Assembly (NCBI GenBank): GCA_902525615.1
Contig: CABZHT010000003.1
Location: 1-37,905, forward strand
Direction: 5' to 3'
DNA: 37,905 nt
Origin: an uncultured Fidelibacterota bacterium
GTDB taxonomy: Bacteria > Fidelibacterota > Marinisomatia > Marinisomatales > Marinisomataceae
The stretch's first letter is position 1, and each line of letters opens with the position of its first letter. Below are positions 27,191-36,026 of this stretch, one piece after another. The notes beneath the pieces were generated by a model. That model searched no databases. It saw only the letters and a program-made list of their open reading frames with translations, and had not been told where the DNA came from. The translations under genes were made by a program, and so were the position numbers.

Positions 27191-27747
27191 AAAATTTTAT
27201 CATTATTTCCGGATCATCAGGCTCAGGTAAAACTACTCTTTTAGAATTACTTTCAAGAGATCTGAACATTGAAATTTCTGTTTCATATACAACTAGAAAT
27301 AAAAGAAAGTATGAAATTGATGGTGTCCACTATAATTTTATAAAAAAAGAACAATTTGAAAAAATGATTGAAGAAAACCTATTTCTTGAGCATGAAAATG
27401 TTCACGGAGATTTATATGGCACTGCATTAAGTAGTTTGAAACAGTATATTGATAATAATAAGCATTTATTTTTTGAGCTAGATGTTAATGGGGCAGTTAG
27501 TTTAATGAACTATTATCCAAGCAATACTATATCGATTTTTTTATCACCTCCTAATATGGAAGAACTAAGAAAAAGATTATTTTTAAGATCAACTGAAACT
27601 GAAGATGAAATTAATAAAAGATTAAGCAGGTTTGAAGAAGAAGATAACTTAAAAAAAGAATTTGACTATAATCTTATTAATGATAACTTCGAGACCACGT
27701 TTGAAAAAATTAAAGAAATTATAAATAGACACAAAAAAGAGGATTAA
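27187..27747 (+). CDS. gmk: Guanylate kinase
   Basis: A 186-residue kinase phosphorylating GMP to GDP. The P-loop is SGSSGSGKTTLLE (about 8-20), followed by the GMP-binding VSYTTRNKRKYEIDGVHYNF region, EHENVHGDLYGT, and FELDVNGAVSLM. The lid region RLFLRSTETEDEINKRL is also typical. It overlaps yicC by 4 bases and precedes rpoZ by 1 base. Confidence 0.97.
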   Translation: MKNFIIISGSSGSGKTTLLELLSRDLNIEISVSYTTRNKRKYEIDGVHYNFIKKEQFEKMIEENLFLEHENVHGDLYGTALSSLKQYIDNNKHLFFELDVNGAVSLMNYYPSNTISIFLSPPNMEELRKRLFLRSTETEDEINKRLSRFEEEDNLKKEFDYNLINDNFETTFEKIKEIINRHKKED

Positions 27748-27748
27748 A

Positions 27749-28036
27749 ATGGCTGTAGACCCAATTTCGTTTAGCAAGCTTTTAAAAAAGACAGATGATA
27801 TTTATGAAGCTGTTGTTGTCTCATCAAAAAGAGCAAAACAAATTCTTCAAGATAGAATTGTTAAGCAAATGATTGATGAAAATGAAGAAATTTCTGAAGA
27901 TGGTATTCTTGCAGAGCCAGTTAGTAGGGAAAATATTGATTTTGACAAGGAAGAAAAAGTCACCTCTGTTGCCTTAGATGAGTTCTTAGACGGTGATATT
28001 GATTGGAATAAGACCGAAGAATCAATTGAGCACTAA
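27749..28036 (+). CDS. rpoZ: RNA polymerase omega subunit
   Basis: A 95-residue Rpb6/omega-type protein that helps assemble RNA polymerase. The segment DDIYEAVVVSSKRAKQILQDR is the conserved helix region, and the rest is an acidic tail (EISEDGILAEPVSREN to EESIEH). Position directly after gmk matches the common gmk-rpoZ pair. In many genomes coaBC follows; here the uracil-DNA glycosylase frame begins within its 3' end. Confidence 0.88.
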   Translation: MAVDPISFSKLLKKTDDIYEAVVVSSKRAKQILQDRIVKQMIDENEEISEDGILAEPVSRENIDFDKEEKVTSVALDEFLDGDIDWNKTEESIEH

Positions 28037-28799
28037 ATCTTTAAAAAAGATATTTATCAATCAAAATAAGCAGCTATTCGGTAACGAAATATATCTCAAC
28101 CAACTCTCACAATTAAATATCCAAAAAAAAGTTAAGATTCATGATTCATGGTATTCTGAACTTAAGGAAGAATTTGAAAAGAAGTATTGGATAGATCTTT
28201 CTGCTAAGGTCAGAAATTCTTACAAAAATAAAACTATTTATCCAAAACCTTCCTTAATGTTTAATGCTTTTAATTCGACACATTTAAACAATGTAAAGGT
28301 GGTAATAATTGGACAGGATCCATATCACGGTCAAGGTCAGGCAAGCGGTTTGTCGTTTAGCGTAAATGACGGTATTGCAATTCCGCCATCGCTTTTGAAT
28401 ATTTTTAAAGAACTAGAATCCGATCTAAATATACCAATTCCTAATTCAGGAAATTTACAATCATGGGCTGATCAGGGAGTTTTACTTTTAAATTCCGTCT
28501 TAACTGTAGAAAAAGATAATGCAAATTCTCATAAAGACTTGGGATGGGAGATCTTTACAAAAAAGACAATCGAAATAGTTTCTTCTAAATTAGAAAACAT
28601 AGTTTTCATTTTATGGGGTAAGCAAGCGCACTCAATTGAAGATGTAATTGACACATCTAAGCATTATATAATTACTTCAGTTCATCCTTCACCTCTATCA
28701 GCTCATAGAGGATTTTTTGGATCAAATCCATTTTCTAAGACTAATAAGTTTTTAAAGTCTAAAGGCATTAAGCCTATTAATTGGATATTAAATAAATAA
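28026..28799 (+). CDS. ung: Uracil-DNA glycosylase, family 1
   Basis: A base-excision repair enzyme removing uracil from DNA. Motif A is GQDPYHGQGQASGLSFSV, followed by LLLNSVLTVEKDNANSHK, VFILWGKQAHS and the minor-groove loop HPSPLSAHRGFFGSNPFSK. The start is uncertain: no ATG lies before the conserved core. I chose the TTG at 28026 (257 residues), which overlaps rpoZ by 11 bases; a GTG at 27993 (268 residues) is also possible. An N-terminal segment of about 40 residues before HDSWYSEL is longer than in E. coli UNG. Works with dUTPase, encoded earlier, against uracil in DNA. Confidence 0.93.
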   Translation: MSTKSLKKIFINQNKQLFGNEIYLNQLSQLNIQKKVKIHDSWYSELKEEFEKKYWIDLSAKVRNSYKNKTIYPKPSLMFNAFNSTHLNNVKVVIIGQDPYHGQGQASGLSFSVNDGIAIPPSLLNIFKELESDLNIPIPNSGNLQSWADQGVLLLNSVLTVEKDNANSHKDLGWEIFTKKTIEIVSSKLENIVFILWGKQAHSIEDVIDTSKHYIITSVHPSPLSAHRGFFGSNPFSKTNKFLKSKGIKPINWILNK

Positions 28800-28819
28800 T
28801 CCTGTTATCAAGGATTAGC

Positions 28820-28848
28820 TTGTCAGATTATTAAAACATCATTAATCT
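28820..28848 (+). promoter_or_regulatory. Candidate promoter for dnaB
   Basis: TTGTCA at 28820-28825 resembles a -35 hexamer (5 of 6 to TTGACA) and TAATCT at 28843-28848 a weak -10 after a 17-base spacer. The 96-base gap between ung and dnaB is one of few in this half of the window with room for a promoter. The -10 match is poor and AT-rich DNA gives many such hits. Confidence 0.22.
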
Positions 28849-28880
28849 ATTAAAATATAAAATTTCAATTGTTGAAAGAG

Positions 28881-28889
28881 TGTGGATAA
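28881..28889 (-). promoter_or_regulatory. Perfect DnaA box 6 bases before dnaB
   Basis: TGTGGATAA on the + strand is the exact complement of the consensus DnaA box TTATCCACA. It ends 6 bases before the dnaB start codon (28896). I noticed no second perfect copy, so it is more likely a regulatory site, or chance, than an origin. Confidence 0.5.
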
Positions 28890-28895
28890 ATAAAA

Positions 28896-30239
28896 ATGGC
28901 CGAAAATAAAAAAACTGAAGGTTTAAATTTACAACCTCAAGCGCTTGAAGCTGAAGAAGCAGTATTGGGATCAATGATGATTGATGAAGATGCTGCAAAT
29001 AAGGCTATAAGCATCTTAGGTTCAAGTCATTATTTCTATAAAGATTCTCATAAAAAAATCTTTGAAGCAATGCTCGTTTTAATGAATAATAGCGACCCAA
29101 TTGATACAGTTTCTGTATCTGATGAACTTAAAAAAGGTAAAAACTTGAAATCAGTCGGAGGAATTTATTATTTAACAGGTTTAGTTGATAAAGTGCCAAC
29201 GTCTGCAAGAGTCGAAACTTATGCTGAAATCGTTAAAGAAAAGGGTATGTTAAGAGACTTGATTACTACTTCACATCAAATTTCTAAAAAAGCTTTAGAT
29301 GCTGGAGATACTGTTGGATCAATTCTAGATGAAGCTGAACAGTCAATTTTTAGTTTAACGGAACAGAAAGATTCGAAAATTTATCAACATATTGAACCAA
29401 TTCTTTCAAGTACAGTTAAGAGAATAGAAAATATGGCTGCAAATCCAGGATCAATAATTGGAGTCCCATCAGGTATTATTGATTTAGACAAGTTGACAGC
29501 AGGGTTTCAGAACAGTGATTTAATTATTTTGGCAGGAAGGCCATCTATGGGAAAAACTGCTTTGGCATTGACTATTGCTAGAAATGCAGCTATTGAAAAT
29601 AAATCTGCAACTGCAATATTTAGTTTAGAAATGTCAAGCGATCAACTTGGACAAAGATTATTAACGTCAGAAGCTAGGGTAGATAATGCTCTTGTAAGAA
29701 GAGGAAGTCCAAATATAAAATGGAAAAATATTAACATTGCTTCAGGAAAACTTGCTCAAGCTCCTCTTTACATAGATGATACACCAGCATTGTCAATATT
29801 AGATCTAAGATCAAGAGCTAGAAGATTAAAAAGAGAAAGAAATATAGAACTGCTTATTGTTGATTACTTACAGCTAATGCAAGGTCCAAAAAATTCTGAG
29901 AATAGACAGAATGAAATTTCACAAATTACTCAATCTCTTAAAGCTTTAGCTAAAGAATTAGATATTCCAGTAATTGCTCTTTCACAGCTTTCTAGAGCAG
30001 TCGAGCAAAGAACGAAAAAAGAGCCAATGCTTTCAGATTTAAGAGAAAGTGGTGCAATTGAACAAGATGCTGATGTAGTAATATTCCTTTATAGACCAGC
30101 AGTATACGATAAAGAAGATCAAGATTTGAAAGGTCTTGCGTATTTAATTGTAGCAAAACAAAGAAATGGTCCAACTGGAAGAGTCACTGCAACGTTTATA
30201 GATACGTATGCAAGATTTGATAATCATCAAGAGTTTTAA
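28896..30239 (+). CDS. dnaB: Replicative DNA helicase DnaB
   Basis: A 447-residue hexameric helicase that unwinds DNA ahead of the replication fork. The N-terminal domain (LQPQALEAEEAVLGSMMID, about 12-30) mediates primase contacts. The RecA-like C-terminal domain has Walker A GRPSMGKTA (214-222), the IFSLEMSSDQLGQRL segment, Walker B LLIVDYLQLM, and ALSQLSRAVEQR followed by SDLRESGAIEQDADVV. No intein is present, and length is usual. spoT follows 3 bases after the stop, so the two are probably cotranscribed. Confidence 0.98.
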   Translation: MAENKKTEGLNLQPQALEAEEAVLGSMMIDEDAANKAISILGSSHYFYKDSHKKIFEAMLVLMNNSDPIDTVSVSDELKKGKNLKSVGGIYYLTGLVDKVPTSARVETYAEIVKEKGMLRDLITTSHQISKKALDAGDTVGSILDEAEQSIFSLTEQKDSKIYQHIEPILSSTVKRIENMAANPGSIIGVPSGIIDLDKLTAGFQNSDLIILAGRPSMGKTALALTIARNAAIENKSATAIFSLEMSSDQLGQRLLTSEARVDNALVRRGSPNIKWKNINIASGKLAQAPLYIDDTPALSILDLRSRARRLKRERNIELLIVDYLQLMQGPKNSENRQNEISQITQSLKALAKELDIPVIALSQLSRAVEQRTKKEPMLSDLRESGAIEQDADVVIFLYRPAVYDKEDQDLKGLAYLIVAKQRNGPTGRVTATFIDTYARFDNHQEF

Positions 30240-30242
30240 AAT

Positions 30243-32405
30243 ATGAGCAGTAATGTTATTAAAAATAATGACGAGGTTATTGCTTATAAAGGAAAAAATC
30301 TTCTAAAAAGAATTCCTACAAAAAAAAACAGAAAGCAAGTTGAAAATGCACTTGAATATTCTATTAAAATGCATAAGGGTCAAGTAAGAAAGTCTGGACT
30401 TCCTTTTGTGAGTCACTGTATTGATGTTGCTAATATTTTAATTGATTGGAATATGGATCATACAACAGTTGTAAGTGCTTTATTACACGATGTTGTTGAA
30501 GATACGGAAGTAAAATTATCTGATATTGAAGAAGAGTTTGGTTCTGATGTTGCTTCTCTTGTTGATGGTGTTACAAAGGTTGAAAATATTGCTTTTAGAT
30601 CTAAAGAGCATAAACAAGCAGAAAATTTCACCAAATTATTTCTTTCTCTTGCAAGAGATTTGAGAGTAATTATTATAAAGTTTGCAGATAGACTAAACAA
30701 TATGGAAACAATTCAATATTTATCTTCAAATAAAAGAAAAGAAATTGCATTAGAAACAAAAGAAATATTTGTGCCTTTAGCGCATAGATTGGGAATGGCA
30801 AAGCTAAAGTGGCAATTAGAAGATTTGTCATTAAAATGTTTAGATTTAAGAGCCTTTAATAGTATTAAAAAGAAAATTGAGACCTCAACTAGATTAAATG
30901 AGGATATTTTATCTAATACAATAAGACCAATTAAGGCTGAACTAAGTTCATATAAAATTAAATCTAATATTTTTGGTAGATATAAATCAATTTCATCCAT
31001 TCATAGAAAAATTGAAAATAGTGGTAAAAAGTTTGAAGATATCTATGACTTATATGCAATAAGAATGGTAGTTGATAAAATTGAGGAATGTTACCTCGCT
31101 CTTGGTGTGATTCATAGTATTTATCCTCCATTACAAGATCGATTTAAAGATTTTATAGCAACCCCAAAAACCAATGGATACCAATCAATCCATACAACAG
31201 TATTAACTAGAGATAATAGGCTTACAGAATTTCAGATTCGAACAAAGGATATGGATCATACTGCTGAAGTTGGTGTTGCTGCACATTGGCTTTATAAGGG
31301 CAATGATGAGATAGGAGAATTTGATTCACAAGTATCATGGTTGAGAGATTTATTATCTATGCTTAATAGTGATAGTTCAGAACCTGAAGAATTAATGGAT
31401 TTATTAAAAATAAATATGTTTGAAGACGAAATATTTGTTTTTACGCCAAGAGGAGACTTGATAAAACTACCTGTAAATTCAACCCCATTAGATTTTGCAT
31501 TTGCTATACATGGAGGTCTTGGTTTTACAACAGTTCGATCAAAAGTAAACAAAAAGTTGGTTCCTCTAAGCTACAGCTTAAAAAGTGGAGATATAGTTGA
31601 GATAGAAACAAATAAAAATCAAACTCCAAACAGTGGATGGTTAAAGTTTGTCAAAACTTCAAGAGCAAAACATGAAATATCGAAATATTTAAGAAGAATT
31701 GAACTTGAAGAAAGCATTAAGATTGGAAACGAGATTTTAGAGAAATCCTTAAGAAAATTAAAGATTTTAGATAGGTTGAATGAGTTTAAAAAGGGATATG
31801 CGTTAGCAGGTTTTAAAACTTTGAATAATATGCTTTCTGATATAGGTAGAGGGGGAGTAATTATTAAAGATGTGATTCCAAAAATTTTCCCTGATTTGCA
31901 GAAAAATTTATCTAAAGAAATTGATCAAACCGAGTTTGTAGACACAGCAAGATCAGATGTTGATGGAATTAATTTAGATGGTTTAAAGAACTTAGTTGTT
32001 AGTTACGGTAAATGTTGCAATCCAATACCTGGAGATGATGTTATAGGTTATATTTCAAGAGGTAGAGGATTAATTGTACATGAATTATCTTGCACAAATT
32101 TATCTTCTTTGTCTTCCAAGCAAGACAGGTTAGTATCTGTTAATTGGAATGCTAAAGAAAATTTGGCTTTTCGTTCAAAAATTCATATAACTTGCATTGA
32201 TATAGCTGGAATGTTAAATGAAATCGCAAATATTATTTCAAAGAATAATGTAAATATGGTTGATGTGTCAACTGATGTAACTGAAGGTGGTATTGCAAAT
32301 ATCTGGATAGTTTGTAAAGTTCAAAGTAGAGCAAAGCTTAATTCTGTTATAAAAGACATTCAAAAACTAAAAAATGTTGACTCAGTTGAGCGTGTACATG
32401 ACTGA
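30243..32405 (+). CDS. spoT: Bifunctional (p)ppGpp synthetase/hydrolase, Rel/SpoT type
   Basis: A 720-residue stringent-response enzyme. The N-terminal HD hydrolase domain is intact (H58 in SHCIDVA, ALLHDVVEDTE with H82-D83, KFADRLNNMETI). The synthetase domain contains RFKDFIATPKTNGYQSIHT (from R300), where the RFKD form is typical of bifunctional enzymes, and EFQIRTKDMDHTAEVGVAAHW. A TGS domain (DEIFVFTPRGDLIKLP) comes next, then a zinc-finger-like GKCCNPIPGDDVIG (C591/C592), and a C-terminal ACT domain. Both activities are therefore predicted. It sits 3 bases after dnaB and overlaps the next gene by 8 bases. Confidence 0.96.
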   Translation: MSSNVIKNNDEVIAYKGKNLLKRIPTKKNRKQVENALEYSIKMHKGQVRKSGLPFVSHCIDVANILIDWNMDHTTVVSALLHDVVEDTEVKLSDIEEEFGSDVASLVDGVTKVENIAFRSKEHKQAENFTKLFLSLARDLRVIIIKFADRLNNMETIQYLSSNKRKEIALETKEIFVPLAHRLGMAKLKWQLEDLSLKCLDLRAFNSIKKKIETSTRLNEDILSNTIRPIKAELSSYKIKSNIFGRYKSISSIHRKIENSGKKFEDIYDLYAIRMVVDKIEECYLALGVIHSIYPPLQDRFKDFIATPKTNGYQSIHTTVLTRDNRLTEFQIRTKDMDHTAEVGVAAHWLYKGNDEIGEFDSQVSWLRDLLSMLNSDSSEPEELMDLLKINMFEDEIFVFTPRGDLIKLPVNSTPLDFAFAIHGGLGFTTVRSKVNKKLVPLSYSLKSGDIVEIETNKNQTPNSGWLKFVKTSRAKHEISKYLRRIELEESIKIGNEILEKSLRKLKILDRLNEFKKGYALAGFKTLNNMLSDIGRGGVIIKDVIPKIFPDLQKNLSKEIDQTEFVDTARSDVDGINLDGLKNLVVSYGKCCNPIPGDDVIGYISRGRGLIVHELSCTNLSSLSSKQDRLVSVNWNAKENLAFRSKIHITCIDIAGMLNEIANIISKNNVNMVDVSTDVTEGGIANIWIVCKVQSRAKLNSVIKDIQKLKNVDSVERVHD

Positions 32406-32814
32406 TAGATTGATAGGTATAGATTTTGGTCTTTCCAAAGTAGGATTATCAATTTCAGATCCATTGAAGATTATTTCAATTCCACTTAAAGTAATTAAAT
32501 ATAAAAAAAGGGAAGAACTTTTAAGTAAACTACAAGAAATTGCAATAGAAAATGATGTTAAATCTTTTGTAATTGGTTATCCACTAAATATGAATAATAA
32601 AAAAAATGAAATGACAAAATTGGTCGATGATTTTTTTGAGGAGCTTAAAAATTTAAATTTTAATGTTTTTCTTCAGGATGAAAGACTTTCGAGCGAATCT
32701 GCAAAAAAAATTATGCATGAACAGAACATTAAGACAGGAAAGAATAAAGAGTATATAGATTTAATTGCATCAACAATAATATTACAATCATTTTTAGATA
32801 AAGGTTCCTTTTGA
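32398..32814 (+). CDS. ruvX: Putative pre-16S rRNA nuclease / Holliday-junction resolvase-like protein YqgF
   Basis: A 138-residue RNase H-fold protein of the YqgF family, linked to 16S rRNA 5'-end processing. Motifs: LIGIDFGLSKVGLSISD at the N-terminus with the first catalytic Asp, FVIGYPLNMN, FLQDERLSSESAKK, and YIDLIASTIILQSFLD with the last acidic residue. The frame runs upstream to an ATG at 32374, but starting at 32398 (MTDRLIGIDFG) fits the family. It overlaps spoT by 8 bases and lnt by 4 bases. Confidence 0.92.
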   Translation: MTDRLIGIDFGLSKVGLSISDPLKIISIPLKVIKYKKREELLSKLQEIAIENDVKSFVIGYPLNMNNKKNEMTKLVDDFFEELKNLNFNVFLQDERLSSESAKKIMHEQNIKTGKNKEYIDLIASTIILQSFLDKGSF

Positions 32815-34199
32815 TAGCTAAAAAAAATTTAATGTTTTCTTTAATGAGTGGACTAATGTTAGGTCTTTCATTTCCACCTTTTCATTTGGGTTTTTTAGCT
32901 TGGTTTTTCTTGATTCCACTATTTTTTATTTTCGATAAATCAATTAAGCTTTCAGAAAAAATAATATATTTCTATATAGCAGGTTTTACGAGCTATGCGA
33001 TAATAACACACTGGGTAGCTCTAAATTCCGGAACTAGTATTCAGGTTGCAATTATTTCTTATTTAGCCATATGCATTTTTTATTCATTTTATTGGGTTTT
33101 ATTTTATTTGATACTACATTTTTTTAAGAAAAGAAAATTATCAGATAAAATTCAGTTATTATTAATTCCTTTTATTTGGGTTTTAATTGAAAATTTAAGA
33201 GATATAGGCCCCTTGGCTGCCCCTTGGCTGAATTTTTCTCTTAGTCAAACAGGTTACAATAGATTGATTCAAATTGTAAGTATTCACGAAGATCTATCTT
33301 TATTTATTATTGTCCTGCTTAATATTCTTTTTTATAAGTTTATTTCATTAAAACAAAAAAAATATATTTATAGTTTTATATCAGTTATACTTATAAACGC
33401 TCTAATTGGTCAAATATTAATTTCAAATTATAATTCAATAAATTTTCAAAAACAGATTAATGTTTCGATTGGACAGCCTGTGATTTATCCAGATGAAAAA
33501 TGGAATCCAAAATTAAAAAAAAGAAATGAAAATATAATGAATGATCTTTTAGAGAAATCTTTAGAATCAAATCCAGATGTCATTGTTTGGCCTGAAGCTG
33601 CTTTAACATCATTCTTAGCTGCTCCGAATTCAAAGGAAAGAATTAAACTACAGGAAAAAATTACAGATTCAGTTCTTATAACTGGTATTCCTCAAAGAAT
33701 GTATTTGAAAAATGAGCTTAAAGTTTATAATAGTGCAATTTTTTTAAGACCAGATGGATTTTATGATACCTATCAAAAAATCTTTTTAGTTCCATTTGCA
33801 GAATATGTTCCTTTTTTTAAAAACTGGTTATCAAAAATAAATCAGTTTGATGATATGGGAAGTTTTACTCCAGGAGAAAGCTTTAATATATTTCAAATAG
33901 GGGACATTAAATCATCTATTTTAATTTGTTATGATTCTAGCAGCTTCAAAATTTCAAAAAAAATGGTTAGCAAAGGAGCTGAAATAATTTTTGTCATAAC
34001 TAATGACTCTTATGTTGGTAAAGCTATGCCATATCAACATTTTGAACATGCAAAATTGCGTTCAATAGAATTAGGAGTACCGGTCGTTCAAAGCGCTAAT
34101 AATGGGATATCTGGTATAATTTTGCCTTCTGGTGAAGTTTTAGTTAGGTCAGAAATTGATGACAGAAATGTATATAATAGAATTATTAAGATTAAATGA
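32811..34199 (+). CDS. lnt: Apolipoprotein N-acyltransferase
   Basis: A 462-residue inner-membrane enzyme adding the third acyl chain to lipoproteins. About six hydrophobic segments occupy residues 8-205, followed by a periplasmic nitrilase-type domain. The catalytic triad can be placed: E262 (WPEAALTS), K323 (YQKIFLVPFAEYVPF, with E331) and C373 (ILICYDSS). The residue two after the Cys, Glu in E. coli Lnt (E389), is Asp375 here. NDSYVGKAMPYQHFEHAKLR and VQSANNGISG are typical too. I use the TTG at 32811, overlapping the ruvX stop by 4 bases; an ATG at 32832 is the alternative. truA overlaps its end by 4 bases. Confidence 0.93.
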   Translation: MIAKKNLMFSLMSGLMLGLSFPPFHLGFLAWFFLIPLFFIFDKSIKLSEKIIYFYIAGFTSYAIITHWVALNSGTSIQVAIISYLAICIFYSFYWVLFYLILHFFKKRKLSDKIQLLLIPFIWVLIENLRDIGPLAAPWLNFSLSQTGYNRLIQIVSIHEDLSLFIIVLLNILFYKFISLKQKKYIYSFISVILINALIGQILISNYNSINFQKQINVSIGQPVIYPDEKWNPKLKKRNENIMNDLLEKSLESNPDVIVWPEAALTSFLAAPNSKERIKLQEKITDSVLITGIPQRMYLKNELKVYNSAIFLRPDGFYDTYQKIFLVPFAEYVPFFKNWLSKINQFDDMGSFTPGESFNIFQIGDIKSSILICYDSSSFKISKKMVSKGAEIIFVITNDSYVGKAMPYQHFEHAKLRSIELGVPVVQSANNGISGIILPSGEVLVRSEIDDRNVYNRIIKIK

Positions 34200-34936
34200 C
34201 TAGATATAAAATTGTAATTCAATATGATGGTACTAACTTTTCAGGCTTTCAGTCACAAAAAAATCTAAGCGGAATCCAAGATAAAATTGAATCCTCAATA
34301 TTTGTATTAAATAATAATAAAAAAGTTAAGATTTATGGGGCAAGCAGAACTGATGCTGGTGTACACGCATTAGGTCAAGTTGCTCATTTTGATTTGGATT
34401 CTAAGTTAACTGAAAAAGAGCTCCATCGAGCAATAAATGCCAGACTTGATAAAGAAATAAGAATATCCCATTTGTCAAAAATTGAAGAAAGTTTTCACAG
34501 TAGGTTTGATGCAAAGAGTAAAGAGTATAACTATTTATGTTGTTTAAGCGATAATCCTCTGTATTTGAAAGATCATTATCATGTAAAGAATATTGATTTA
34601 AAATTATTAATGGAAGCATCAAAAATAATTGAAGGTAAACACAATTTTTTATCTTTTTCAAAATTTTCAAACAAACAAAATAACAATTGTGAAATATTTG
34701 CTTCAAAATGGGTTTTTGATGATAAAAATCATGAAAAACTATTATATATTATTCATGGAAATAGATTTTTACATCATATGGTAAGGTATTTAGTTGGAAG
34801 CATGATTGCAGTTAGTCAAAATAAAATTTCAATTGATGATTTTAGGACTTTGTTAAATCAGCCAATTAAAGACGCAAAAATATTTAAAGCTCCTTCTAAT
34901 GGTTTAGTTTTAAAGGAAATTTTTTATGAGAATTAA
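34196..34936 (+). CDS. truA: tRNA pseudouridine synthase A
   Basis: A 246-residue enzyme making pseudouridines at tRNA positions 38-40. The catalytic Asp is D53 in GASRTDAGVHALGQVAHF. Other signatures are YDGTNFSGFQSQ near the start, SFHSRFDAKSKEYNY, and HHMVRYLVGSMIAV towards the end. It begins with a 4-base ATGA overlap with lnt and ends with an 11-base overlap with the protease gene. Confidence 0.96.
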   Translation: MTRYKIVIQYDGTNFSGFQSQKNLSGIQDKIESSIFVLNNNKKVKIYGASRTDAGVHALGQVAHFDLDSKLTEKELHRAINARLDKEIRISHLSKIEESFHSRFDAKSKEYNYLCCLSDNPLYLKDHYHVKNIDLKLLMEASKIIEGKHNFLSFSKFSNKQNNNCEIFASKWVFDDKNHEKLLYIIHGNRFLHHMVRYLVGSMIAVSQNKISIDDFRTLLNQPIKDAKIFKAPSNGLVLKEIFYEN

Positions 34937-36026
34937 GTATATTATTTTAATTATTTTTTTATTTATAGGGTGCAATAATGCAAAAAAAGAAGATGTTCAA
35001 ATATCATCTTCTAAATCTACTGCAATTTCTAACGCTATTGAATTAGCAAGTCCAGGAGTTGTGGGAATATACAGAAGTCAGGAGAGAGTCTTAAGAACAT
35101 GGAGAGGATATAGAAATTTAAAGCCAGCTTCTTCAAATGGATCAGGATTTATAATTAGTAAAGATGGATATATACTTACTAATGCTCATAATATTAGAGA
35201 TAACTTTTCGTCTGCTGTTATTACAACAGAAATTAATGTTACTGTAGTTGTACCTGGAGGCCAAACCTATGATGCGGCAATAGTTGGAGTGGATACTGTT
35301 TCTGATATTGCATTGCTAAAAATTGAGGGAGATGACTTCGAATACTGTAATTTAGGTAATTCCGATGATGTAAAAGTTGGTGAATGGGCAATTGCCTTAG
35401 GTAATCCTAGAAACTTAATCTCAAATGTTCAATATCAACCCATTGCATCTGCTGGCATCATTAGTGCAGTCAATGCAGACTTCAGTATTGATTCCAGATC
35501 TGGCAGATTATTAGATTCTTCAGGAGAATTGTTACCTGATATAAAATTATTAGATAATATGATACAGACTGACGCATCATTAAATCCTGGAAATAGTGGA
35601 GGTCCATTAATTGACTCAAAAGGTAACGTTATTGCAATTAACACATTTATGAGAACAGATTCACAGAATTTAGGATTTGCTATTCCAATAAATTTTGCAA
35701 AAAAAATAGCAAATGAATTAAAGCTCAAAGGAGTAATTGATAGAAGAGTTTCTTTTGGATTAAATGCCCGACAGTATTTATATGGTTCAGCGAAAGATCA
35801 AATTGGGTTATTTATAGATAAAGTAGATTATAATTCGACCGCCATAAACGAAGAGTTGTATAGGGGGGATATTATAGTTGCAATAGAAGGTTATAAAATT
35901 GAATCATTAGAGGAAATTAAAGCAGTTTTAGTTAAATTAGACTTTAGAGCTGGTGACGAAATTATATTAACAGTTCTTAGAGAAGATAATTTTAAAGATA
36001 TAAAATTAACATTGGGCGAAGTATGA
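34926..36026 (+). CDS. HtrA/Deg-family serine protease, predicted lipoprotein with one PDZ domain
   Basis: A 366-residue envelope protease for damaged or misfolded proteins. The first 16 residues are a lipoprotein signal ending in LFIGC (C16 the lipidation site). The trypsin-like domain has a complete triad: H88 (LTNAHNI), D127 (VSDIALLKI) and S224 (NPGNSGGPL). A single PDZ domain fills about residues 270-366, as in DegS rather than DegP, which has two. A lipid anchor rather than a transmembrane anchor is less usual. Located 11 bases within the end of truA and overlapping the next gene by 4 bases. Substrate unknown. Confidence 0.94.
   Translation: MRIKYIILIIFLFIGCNNAKKEDVQISSSKSTAISNAIELASPGVVGIYRSQERVLRTWRGYRNLKPASSNGSGFIISKDGYILTNAHNIRDNFSSAVITTEINVTVVVPGGQTYDAAIVGVDTVSDIALLKIEGDDFEYCNLGNSDDVKVGEWAIALGNPRNLISNVQYQPIASAGIISAVNADFSIDSRSGRLLDSSGELLPDIKLLDNMIQTDASLNPGNSGGPLIDSKGNVIAINTFMRTDSQNLGFAIPINFAKKIANELKLKGVIDRRVSFGLNARQYLYGSAKDQIGLFIDKVDYNSTAINEELYRGDIIVAIEGYKIESLEEIKAVLVKLDFRAGDEIILTVLREDNFKDIKLTLGEV

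Noticed and set aside
28797-28817. TAATCC...GGATTA hairpin after ung as a terminator
   Set aside because: Only 6 bp with a 9-base loop, overlapping the stop codon and without a T-run.
28881-28889. Origin of replication
   Set aside because: Only one perfect DnaA box was noticed, without a cluster, a clear unwinding element or dnaA/dnaN genes nearby.
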